Assembly (NCBI GenBank): GCA_016871975.1 | Contig: VHBM01000018.1 | Location: 1-20,605, forward strand | From: Nitrososphaerota archaeon | GTDB lineage: Archaea; Thermoproteota; Nitrososphaeria; Nitrososphaerales; Nitrosopumilaceae | DNA length: 20,605 nt | Direction of reading: 5' to 3' | Program-made: the position numbers and the translations under genes | Shown here: in pieces, positions 6,552 to 13,251 of the stretch | How the letters are laid out: every line of letters begins with the position of its first letter | Numbering within the stretch: position 1 is the stretch's first letter | Notes under the pieces: model-generated | Databases searched by the model: none | Told to the model about the DNA's origin: nothing | Seen by the model: only the letters and a program-made list of their open reading frames with translations

Positions 6552-7966
6552 TAGTTCAAGTCCATTTCCCGAACATCAACAAAGTGTCCTTTTATTGCAG
6601 CTGCTGCAGCCATGACAGGACTTACTAGATGGGTACGGCCGCCTGTGCCTTGTCTTCCTTCAAAATTTCTATTAGATGTACTTGCACATCGCTCGCCTGG
6701 TGCTAAAATGTCGGGATTCATGCCAAGACACATGCTACATCCTGACTCCCGCCACTCAAAGTTTGCGTTCTTGAAAATTTTATCAAGGCCCATTTCTTCT
6801 GCTTGTTTTTTTACCATCTGTGATCCTGGCACTACCATTGCGCGAACTTTTGAAGAAACTTTGTTTCCTTTTACTACCTTTGAGGCCTCGATTAGATCCT
6901 CGATTCGTGAGTTTGTGCAAGAGCCAATAAAGACACGGTTAATTTCAATGTCTGTCATTTGTGTACCTGCCTTGAGGTTCATGTATTGTAATGCCTTTTC
7001 TGCTGCCTTTCTCTGGTCCTCGTTTCCTTTGGCATATTCTTCTGGAAAAGGTACAGACTCTGTAACATCACATACCATAGCAGGATTTGTTCCCCAGCTT
7101 ACTTGCGGTGCAATGTTGCTTACATCAATTGTAAAGCTCTTTGCAAATAAAGCATTAGAGTCTGTGTAAAGCGTTTCCTGCCACTGGCTTACTAGTTTGT
7201 CATAGTTTTTTGGAGTAAATTTTCGTCCTTTAAGATAATCAAATGTTTTTTGATCAGGTGCGACAAGTCCTGCCCTAGCCCCTGCCTCAATTGACATGTT
7301 ACAGATTGTCATCCTTTGCTCCATGGTTAAATCAGAAATTGCCTCACCCCGATATTCTATTACAGTACCAGTACCGCCATTGGTACCTATGTGTCTGATT
7401 ATTGAAAGTATAATGTCTTTTGCAGTAATTGCGTGTTGATTTTTTCTTTTTCCAACTACATTAATTTCAAATGGTTTTGGTTTTTCCATACGTATTGTTT
7501 GTGTTGCCAAAACATGTTCTACCTCACTTGTTCCTATTCCAAAGGCAAGTGCACCAAATGCACCATGTGTTGATGTGTGGCTATCGCCACACACTATGGT
7601 TGTGCCCGGCAATGTTATGCCAAGCTGTGGGCCAATCACATGGACTATTCCCTGATATGGGCTTTTGATGTCAAATAGCTGTATTCCAAAGTCTTTGCAG
7701 TTTTTTTCCAGAGTTTTTATTTGAAGTTCAGATATTTGGTCAATTATAGGCAAGGAGCGGTCGCTTGTTGGAACGTTATGATCCATTGTAGCAATTGTAA
7801 GGTCAGGTCGTCTTACTTTTCTCTTGTTTAGCCTGAGCCCCTCAAATGCTTGTGGCGAGGTAACTTCATGAACCAAGTGACGGTCAATGTAGAGTATTGA
7901 TGGGCCGCCATCTCTTTCCACTACAACGTGAGAGTCCCATATCTTTTCAAATAGTGTTTGTGACAT
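6551..7966 (-). CDS. leuC: 3-isopropylmalate dehydratase large subunit, bacterial type (LeuC)
   Basis: 471 residues. The three [4Fe-4S] ligands are visible: C350 (F-I-G-S-C-T-N-S-R) and C410/C413 (S-G-C-S-M-C-L-G-M-N), spaced as in E. coli-type LeuC (a family of about 466 residues). 'CGDSHTSTHGAFGALAFGIG' and 'GRQGTGGRTHLVSPVMAAAAAI' are further signatures. It is the catalytic subunit with LeuD. The ATG at 7966 follows the upstream archaeal-type small subunit gene by 6 bases. Having a bacterial-type enzyme beside an archaeal-type one suggests an old acquisition from bacteria, though codon use looks like its neighbours. Confidence 0.95.
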   Translation of the reverse strand: MSQTLFEKIWDSHVVVERDGGPSILYIDRHLVHEVTSPQAFEGLRLNKRKVRRPDLTIATMDHNVPTSDRSLPIIDQISELQIKTLEKNCKDFGIQLFDIKSPYQGIVHVIGPQLGITLPGTTIVCGDSHTSTHGAFGALAFGIGTSEVEHVLATQTIRMEKPKPFEINVVGKRKNQHAITAKDIILSIIRHIGTNGGTGTVIEYRGEAISDLTMEQRMTICNMSIEAGARAGLVAPDQKTFDYLKGRKFTPKNYDKLVSQWQETLYTDSNALFAKSFTIDVSNIAPQVSWGTNPAMVCDVTESVPFPEEYAKGNEDQRKAAEKALQYMNLKAGTQMTDIEINRVFIGSCTNSRIEDLIEASKVVKGNKVSSKVRAMVVPGSQMVKKQAEEMGLDKIFKNANFEWRESGCSMCLGMNPDILAPGERCASTSNRNFEGRQGTGGRTHLVSPVMAAAAAIKGHFVDVREMDLN

Positions 7967-7972
7967 TTTAGA

Positions 7973-8455
7973 TTACGGCTTGTATTTGAATAGCCCGCCA
8001 GATGCAATTATTTTTCCAATTAATTCAGAAAATGGCTTCATTTTGTATTCCTTGTTTTTTGTCAAATTCTTTATTGTGTTTTTTTCAATGCTTAATTCAA
8101 GTTGGTCTCCATTTGAGATATTTTTGTAGGCATCTTCACCAATTTCAATTGGTAAGAGAAATGCACCATCAACTGCGTTTCTATAAAAAATTCTTGCAAA
8201 TGAAAGTGCCAAGACTGCCTTTATTCCAGAGGATGATAGTGCAATTGGCGCATGTTCTCTTGATGAGCCACATCCAAAGTTTTTTCCTGCTACGATAAAG
8301 TCACCATCTTTTACTTTGGAATGAAAGTCTGGATCAAGTCCTTCCATTGCATGTTTTGCAAGCTCAGCATAGTCATGGAGTTTGAGATATGTGCCTGGAA
8401 GGATTACATCTGTGTCAATGTTGTCTTGATCATATTTTATTGCGTTGCCTTTCAT
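7973..8455 (-). CDS. Archaeal-type isopropylmalate/homoaconitate isomerase small subunit
   Basis: 160 residues of the short archaeal LeuD/HacB swivel family: 'NIDTDVILPGTYLKLHDYAEL', 'VAGKNFGCGSSREHAPIAL' and 'SFARIFYRNAVDGAFLLPIE', ending 'ASGGLFKY'. The substrate-selecting loop after the first helix reads Y23-L-K-L26. In M. jannaschii the homoaconitase subunit has YLRT and the isopropylmalate subunit YLVY, so this one matches neither. It overlaps its large subunit gene by 4 bases (ATGA). Likely substrates: isopropylmalate, citramalate, homocitrate (lysine via the LysW route) or citrate; the sequence does not decide. Confidence 0.88.
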   Translation of the reverse strand: MKGNAIKYDQDNIDTDVILPGTYLKLHDYAELAKHAMEGLDPDFHSKVKDGDFIVAGKNFGCGSSREHAPIALSSSGIKAVLALSFARIFYRNAVDGAFLLPIEIGEDAYKNISNGDQLELSIEKNTIKNLTKNKEYKMKPFSELIGKIIASGGLFKYKP

Positions 8456-9723
8456 TTTAAATCCCTCGGGTCTGTGATTTTTCCCGTTACTGCAGATGCA
8501 GCTGCAACTAGCGGAGATGCAAGATATGTTTTTGATTCAACGTGTCCCATTCTTCCAGGAAAGTTTCGATTGGTGGTGCTGACACACACCTCATCTTTTG
8601 CCAACACTCCCATGTGAGCACCACAGCATGCCCCACAGGTTGGCGGTCCTATAGTTACTCCGGCATCAAGAAATATGCTTACTAGTCCCTCATCTAGTGC
8701 CTTTTTGTAGATTGAGATTGCTGCTGGCAAGATTTCTGTTCTAATCTTTACCTTTCTTCCCTTGAGTATCTTTGCAACTGCACGCAAGTCTTCAAGCTTT
8801 GCGCCTGTACAAGAGCCAATGTATGACTTGTCAAGCTCGATTGAGGATATGTCTCTTGCAGCAGCAACATTTTCTGGCGAATATGGCTTTGCAACTAGAG
8901 GTTCTAGTTCAGATGCCTCATATTCGAAGGTCTTGGCGTATTCAGAATTTTTATCATCATATACTGGAGTATAGTTTTTTGCTCCACGGGCTGCAAGGTA
9001 ATCAAAGATTTTTTGATCAGGCGCGATTATTCCATTTTTTGCTCCAGCCTCGGTTGTCATGTTAGTTAGTGTAAGGCGTTCCTCAACTGACATCTCACTG
9101 ATGCCGCTGCCACCAAACTGCATTGCCCTATATGCACAGCCATCTGTGCCAATATCGCCGATTATACGCAAAATGAAATCCTTTGCCATCACATGTTCTG
9201 AAAGTTTGCCGTTGAGCTTAAAGTAAAAAGTCTCAGGAACTTTGAACCAGATTTTACCATTCAATAAAACATATGCTACATCGGTATGTCCTAGTCCACA
9301 TGCAAATGCACCTAACGCACCTGTAGTGTTTGTGTGAGAGTCTCCGCCAACATAGACCTCTCCTGGTAATACCATTGCCTCTTCATGAGACAATGTGTGG
9401 CATATGCCATACTGGCCCATGCCATACTTGAAGTGCTTTTCAATTCCATACTTTTTTGTAAATTTTGATAGTTTTACAATGTTTTCTGCAGAAATCTTGT
9501 CTGCTGAAGGGACAAAATGATCCTCGGCAGCCCAAACCTTTGTTGGATCCCAGAGTCTATCCACAGAAACTCCTTGCTTTTCTAATTTTTCAAATACTTT
9601 AATGACTCCTGGCCCTGAAACGTCATGTATCATTGCCTTGTCTACATTTGCAAATACAACATCATCTGGTGAAACACTGCTCTTGGCTGATGCACGTGCA
9701 AGTATTTTTTCAGTAATATTCAT
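8452..9723 (-). CDS. Archaeal-type isopropylmalate/homoaconitate isomerase large subunit
   Basis: 423 residues, the archaeal LeuC2/HacA length. Fe-S ligands are C305 (Y-I-G-S-C-T-G-A) and C363/C366 (P-T-C-G-A-C-C-G-A-H). 'GGDSHTNTTGALGAFACGLGHTDVAY' and the C-terminal 'NRNFPGRMGHVESKTYLASP' are family signatures. It forms the dehydratase/hydratase with the 160-residue subunit. It is the first gene of the operon; a TATA-like TTTTAAT on the minus strand (9747-9753) lies about 27 bases before the ATG, so the transcript is probably leaderless. The exact reaction is open: leucine, lysine, isoleucine or citrate route. Confidence 0.9.
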   Translation of the reverse strand: MNITEKILARASAKSSVSPDDVVFANVDKAMIHDVSGPGVIKVFEKLEKQGVSVDRLWDPTKVWAAEDHFVPSADKISAENIVKLSKFTKKYGIEKHFKYGMGQYGICHTLSHEEAMVLPGEVYVGGDSHTNTTGALGAFACGLGHTDVAYVLLNGKIWFKVPETFYFKLNGKLSEHVMAKDFILRIIGDIGTDGCAYRAMQFGGSGISEMSVEERLTLTNMTTEAGAKNGIIAPDQKIFDYLAARGAKNYTPVYDDKNSEYAKTFEYEASELEPLVAKPYSPENVAAARDISSIELDKSYIGSCTGAKLEDLRAVAKILKGRKVKIRTEILPAAISIYKKALDEGLVSIFLDAGVTIGPPTCGACCGAHMGVLAKDEVCVSTTNRNFPGRMGHVESKTYLASPLVAAASAVTGKITDPRDLK

Positions 9724-9796
9724 GCACGCAAAGGCTTGTTTTACGGATTAAAAGCTTTTCAGAAGGATAAAAAACAAGAATGATTCTAGCGATGAT
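9724..9796. promoter_or_regulatory. Divergent promoter region leuC2 operon / cofE
   Basis: Within the 73-base gap, ATTAAAAGC at 9747-9755 reads GCTTTTAAT on the minus strand, centred about 27 bases before the isomerase ATG. On the plus strand ATAAAAAA at 9767-9774 is centred about 26 bases before the cofE ATG at 9797. Both spacings fit leaderless transcripts. Confidence 0.5.
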
Positions 9797-10564
9797 ATGT
9801 CCTTAATGGTTCTTCCAGTAAAGGCAAGAAAAGAAGAAGGGAGGTTTGATCTTTTTGATACCATCCTAAGATGTGTAAATGAGAGCAAAATTACGATTGA
9901 AAATGGCGATATTTTGGTAATTTCAAGCAAGTACATCTCAAATTCACAAGGAAGGCTAGTTGACTCTCAACACATCACACCCTCAAAAAAGGCAGCATCT
10001 CTTGCAAAAAAATTTCATATGGAACCAAAAATAGCAGAGATAATTCTACGCGAGTCGGATGTAATTTTTGGTGGAGTTGCCGGCTTTGTTATCACCTCTG
10101 CCGATAATGTCCTAGCTCCAAATGCAGGAATAGACAAATCAAATGTAAAAAAAGGCAAAGTTGTTCTTTATCCAAATGAGCCTTATCTAATTGCAGAACA
10201 GCTGAGGCGCAAGTTTTTCCTAGAATTTTCTATCCATATTGGTGTAATAATTATTGATAGCAGATTGATGCCATCACGTGTTGGTACTACTGGGGTAGCC
10301 ATTGCATGTGCAGGTATAGATCCAGTCAGTGACAGACGGGCTGAAAAAGATCTGGATGGAAATCCACTAAAGGTAACATTTCAAGCAGTTGCAGACAACT
10401 TGGCATCTATTGCAAATCACAAAATGGGCGAGGGCTCAGAGTCGCAGCCTTTTGCAATAATTAAAAATTCTGGCGCAAAAATAACTGATAGAAAAATAAG
10501 TAAAAATGAAATGGCAATATCACATGATCAATGTGTTTACATTCGAGGCCTAAAAGCAAACTAA
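9797..10564 (+). CDS. cofE: Coenzyme F420-0:L-glutamate ligase (CofE family)
   Basis: 255 residues, the usual CofE length. 'NGDILVISSKYISNSQGR' (about 36-53), 'APNAGIDKSN', 'DSRLMPSRVGTTGVAIACAGIDPV' and 'AVADNLASIANHKMGEGSESQPFAII' follow the order seen in archaeal CofE. The enzyme uses GTP to add glutamates to the F420 lactyl phosphate precursor in the cytoplasm. Thaumarchaea are known to carry F420 genes. The start is ATG 9797; an alternative in-frame ATG at 9806 would trim three residues. It is transcribed away from the isomerase operon. No other cof genes are adjacent. Confidence 0.87.
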   Translation: MSLMVLPVKARKEEGRFDLFDTILRCVNESKITIENGDILVISSKYISNSQGRLVDSQHITPSKKAASLAKKFHMEPKIAEIILRESDVIFGGVAGFVITSADNVLAPNAGIDKSNVKKGKVVLYPNEPYLIAEQLRRKFFLEFSIHIGVIIIDSRLMPSRVGTTGVAIACAGIDPVSDRRAEKDLDGNPLKVTFQAVADNLASIANHKMGEGSESQPFAIIKNSGAKITDRKISKNEMAISHDQCVYIRGLKAN

Positions 10565-10615
10565 GCTCAGCAAAAATTCTTTGACATTGATTTGCCCAGT
10601 TTAAGGCAAAGCTGA

Positions 10616-10624
10616 TTTAAATAT
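10616..10624 (+). promoter_or_regulatory. TATA box of the tail-anchored protein gene
   Basis: TTTAAATAT is centred 26 bases before the ATG at 10646, the spacing of a leaderless archaeal promoter. A short inverted repeat CTGG-AGG-CCAG (10631-10641) lies between box and start, around the expected transcription start. Confidence 0.55.
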
Positions 10625-10645
10625 TGGTCTCTGGAGGCCAGACTA

Positions 10646-11200
10646 ATGGTAGAATATCTAACAAGATATCCAAAAACAATATCATTTCTTGATGGCCTAA
10701 AAGAAAAAATTCACTTTGATGGTAAAAATGGCGTCGAACAGCTTACAGTTGTAGTAAAAAAGAATGTAGATGAATTACTAAAGATTTTTTCAAATGAAGG
10801 ATTTACCAAGGTCAAGTTTGAGCACAAGATGCCTTTTCAGATAGGCAATGGTCTTTCTTTAAAGCTAAAAAAGCCATGGGAGATGCATGTCAGGCTGCTT
10901 GAGATGAAAAAAGGTCTTGTTGCAATACAGGCAGAAGTTGAAGTCTCAAGAGATTATCTACAGCACCTCTTTTCGCAACGCACTCCTGTGATATATGAAA
11001 TAGAGTCGCTTTTAAGAAAACACCAAATTGACTATAAAATTTGGAACAATAAATTCAAAAAATATGTTCATACTGTTTTTGATAATTACAAGATCAAGCT
11101 AGCAACTCCAAACATACCTGTTTTTGCATGGAAACCAATGGTTTTTGTGATAGCAACCGTTGGAGTGTTTTATCTGTGGAAATATCTTAACACGATTTAA
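10646..11200 (+). CDS. Unrecognised protein with C-terminal membrane anchor
   Basis: 184 residues that I do not recognise. Residues 1-155 are a soluble, lysine-rich alpha/beta region with alternating beta strands ('GVEQLTVVVKKNVDELLKIF', 'LVAIQAEVEVSRDYL') and an amphipathic helix near 115-130. The last 26 residues, after W-K-P at 162-164, form one hydrophobic helix (MVFVIATVGVFYLW, about 165-178) and a short KYLNTI tail. There is no signal peptide, so it looks tail-anchored with its bulk in the cytoplasm. The ATG has a well-placed TATA box. It stands alone between cofE and another unknown gene in the same direction. Confidence 0.75.
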   Translation: MVEYLTRYPKTISFLDGLKEKIHFDGKNGVEQLTVVVKKNVDELLKIFSNEGFTKVKFEHKMPFQIGNGLSLKLKKPWEMHVRLLEMKKGLVAIQAEVEVSRDYLQHLFSQRTPVIYEIESLLRKHQIDYKIWNNKFKKYVHTVFDNYKIKLATPNIPVFAWKPMVFVIATVGVFYLWKYLNTI

Positions 11201-11256
11201 GACAAAAAATTCCCTAGTCAATTAGAAGCTTTAATTAGAATTTTCTAGTTTTTTAT

Positions 11257-11793
11257 ATGATGAGCCAAGAGCCAGTAGCTCAGCTAAGCTATTACGGAAT
11301 TTCGCCCTGGGAAATAGAAGTAGTATATGGAATATTCAATGGAAGATTTTCAATAAAACAAACAGAGCTTGAGAGTTTTGATTCTGATTTTGTAAGTGTG
11401 TTAAATATCGATATTCCAATTGCGTTTAATGACGAATTTTTCAAGTGGTTTGAGTTTAGAAGATGGGACAAGGTAAAAGCAATACTAAAAGAGATGAAAA
11501 GAAGGCGAGGACAAAAAAATGCATTAAAGATTGATCTATGTTTTTCAAGCATGCCAAAAATTAGATTCATCGCAGATTCAGATGATCGTGACTGGTTCAA
11601 TAACTCGCTAGAAAAGATAGACTTTGTTTTGGAGCTTATTCCGTTTCATCTAGATCCAACAAAGTTGCCAGATGATGTTACAGAAATAATTTACAAATTT
11701 GACGCAAACGCTGCTAGATGGAGATTAAACACGGCGTTTGTAGATGATAAAAAATTTGTCTTTACAGGTAGTGCTTGGAAGCTAGTTATTTGA
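11257..11793 (+). CDS. Unrecognised soluble protein
   Basis: 178 residues, no recognisable family. It is rich in aromatic and charged residues ('PWEIEVVYGIFNGRFSIKQ', 'FFKWFEFRRWDKVKAILKEM'), with a basic patch K-R-R-R-G-Q-K near 90-96 and a strand-rich C terminus ending 'FTGSAWKLVI'. No membrane segment, signal peptide or metal motif is seen. ATG at 11257 (a second ATG follows directly) with TTTAATTA about 24 bases upstream suggests its own leaderless transcript. The stop overlaps the convergent gene by 8 bases. Confidence 0.75.
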   Translation: MMSQEPVAQLSYYGISPWEIEVVYGIFNGRFSIKQTELESFDSDFVSVLNIDIPIAFNDEFFKWFEFRRWDKVKAILKEMKRRRGQKNALKIDLCFSSMPKIRFIADSDDRDWFNNSLEKIDFVLELIPFHLDPTKLPDDVTEIIYKFDANAARWRLNTAFVDDKKFVFTGSAWKLVI

Positions 11794-12220
11794 GATCCTT
11801 TTCTAATGGCTCAACTAGTGAATGAAGCTCTTTGTATTTTGTTTCTAAAAACTCTAGTGATTCTTTGAGTTTTTTTGATTTTCCATATTTGTATCTTATA
11901 AGCTCACGATGATGCCAAAAATTTTTTCCGTTTTCTACTGAAATTGTTGTAAAATAATCAGAACCTTTCATGTTGTCAGGTATTTTTATGTTGTATGGGA
12001 AAAGCATGTCAACAATAAACCATTCATCGCCGTCAGGATAATCACATCCAGTCTCAACATCAAAAAATACATGCAAAAGACGAGACTGCATCAGGCCATC
12101 GTCCTGAATTGTTGGATGTTTGACGTTTGATTTTTTAAAATCAAGATTTAACAGCTCAGGCTCAAAATATCCCTTTATGATGGATTTTCGAAAAATCTTG
12201 TTAACTTCGGCAATATTCAA
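11786..12220 (-). CDS. Unrecognised protein with helical C terminus
   Basis: 144 residues, no recognised family. The N-terminal two thirds are mixed alpha/beta with an acidic stretch 'DVETGCDYPDGDEWFIVDMLFPYNI' and a W-H-H-R-E motif near 101-105. The last 35 residues are a charged helix with heptad-like leucines (KKLKESLEFLETKYKELHSL), a likely short coiled coil. The start is TTG at 12220; a stop codon lies immediately upstream in frame, so no earlier start exists. It overlaps the preceding convergent gene by 8 bases at the 3' ends. Confidence 0.7.
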   Translation of the reverse strand: MNIAEVNKIFRKSIIKGYFEPELLNLDFKKSNVKHPTIQDDGLMQSRLLHVFFDVETGCDYPDGDEWFIVDMLFPYNIKIPDNMKGSDYFTTISVENGKNFWHHRELIRYKYGKSKKLKESLEFLETKYKELHSLVEPLEKDLK

Positions 12221-12285
12221 TTATAACGCTAGTATTCGAGCTAGCTGCTAATAATTCATATGCTATTTTAACAGATTTGGCGTCT

Positions 12286-13251
12286 TTAGACTTGTAATGA
12301 ATCCAATAATTTCGATATGTCAGTGATTGGTTTTCCATTAGAAGATATTTTCTGCATTACTGGAGGATTCTCAAGATAGTTTGGTATTTTGTCTGCTAGT
12401 CTTCTTCCATATTCTGTTATTATTTCATTTTTGTAAAATATGCCAAGTGGGATCTTGTCTCCCCACTCTAGTGACTTGATTAATGCCTGACTTAGTTTTT
12501 CATTTAGTTCGGCTTCTTCACTATAATGAACAACTGGATCATAGCCTGTATCTTCAAGCTTGTACAGTCTGGCATGAGTTTGTATGGCAGAGTCATCTGT
12601 TGGCTCTGTTCCCGCATACCAATCTCTTGTGTTAATGTCATTATATGTCGGACAGGGTTGAAGAACATCTAAAAATGCAAGGCCTTTGTGATTGATTGCC
12701 GCAATTATCAGATCCTTTAGATGTCGTACATCATATGAATATCCCCTTGCAACAAATGTAAAGCCGCTTGCTACTGCCAATCCAATTGGATTTACGTTAT
12801 AGTTTGTGTTTGGTGTTGGAAGTGATTTTGTTTTTTCACCTAATTTCAAAGTAGGCGATGCTTGTCCCTTTGTTAATCCATAGACGCCATTATCAAAAAT
12901 TATGTATGTTAGATCCACATTTCGTCTACCTGCTGCAACAAAATGTCCTGCTCCAATTCCCAATCCATCTCCGTCTCCTCCTGCAGCTACTATAGTCATC
13001 TCAGGATTTGCTATTTTTGCGCCTTGTGCAAATGTCAAGACGCGTCCATGTAGAGTGTGGACTCCATACGTATTGATAAAGTGCGATGTTTTTCCGGAAC
13101 AACCTATTCCAGAAAATATAGCGGCTTTGTGTTTTGGAATATTCATTTCTGCAAGCGCCATCTGAATTGCATTTACTATACCAAAATCACCACATCCTGG
13201 ACACCAATCATTATGGACTTCTGTCTTGTAGTCTGAAAGTTTAAGCACCAT
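12286..13251 (-). CDS. korB: 2-oxoacid:ferredoxin oxidoreductase beta subunit
   Basis: 321 residues. It shows [4Fe-4S] cysteines (C17-P-G-C20, one in G-I-G-C-S-G-K, one in Q-P-C-P-T-Y), the thiamine diphosphate motif GGDGDGLGIGAGHF...FDNGVYG and the L-T-K-G-Q-A-S-P-T segment typical of Sulfolobus-type two-subunit enzymes. It pairs with KorA to oxidise 2-oxoglutarate, pyruvate or other 2-oxoacids to acyl-CoA and CO2 while reducing ferredoxin, and can run in reverse. It overlaps korA by 11 bases. No separate delta (ferredoxin-like) subunit gene is beside it, so an external ferredoxin is the partner. Confidence 0.93.
   Translation of the reverse strand: MVLKLSDYKTEVHNDWCPGCGDFGIVNAIQMALAEMNIPKHKAAIFSGIGCSGKTSHFINTYGVHTLHGRVLTFAQGAKIANPEMTIVAAGGDGDGLGIGAGHFVAAGRRNVDLTYIIFDNGVYGLTKGQASPTLKLGEKTKSLPTPNTNYNVNPIGLAVASGFTFVARGYSYDVRHLKDLIIAAINHKGLAFLDVLQPCPTYNDINTRDWYAGTEPTDDSAIQTHARLYKLEDTGYDPVVHYSEEAELNEKLSQALIKSLEWGDKIPLGIFYKNEIITEYGRRLADKIPNYLENPPVMQKISSNGKPITDISKLLDSLQV

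Noticed and set aside
6612..7169. 185-codon plus-strand open frame opposite leuC
   Set aside because: It lies wholly within a clear LeuC coding region carrying the Fe-S ligands; composition looks like an antisense reading of a conserved gene.
5967..7966. Recent horizontal island carrying bacterial-type leuCD
   Set aside because: Codon and base composition look the same as neighbours, there are no mobile-element remnants, and the operon is tightly joined; any transfer would be old.
9748..9936. Minus-strand open frame of 62 codons over the cofE promoter and start
   Set aside because: It overlaps the cofE 5' end and the divergent promoter region and shows no protein-like features.
12221..12285. 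Short AGCTAGCT palindrome and nearby repeats as an operator or recombination site
   Set aside because: Eight-base self-complementary strings are expected by chance in AT-rich DNA, and no matching copy or recombinase gene is present.
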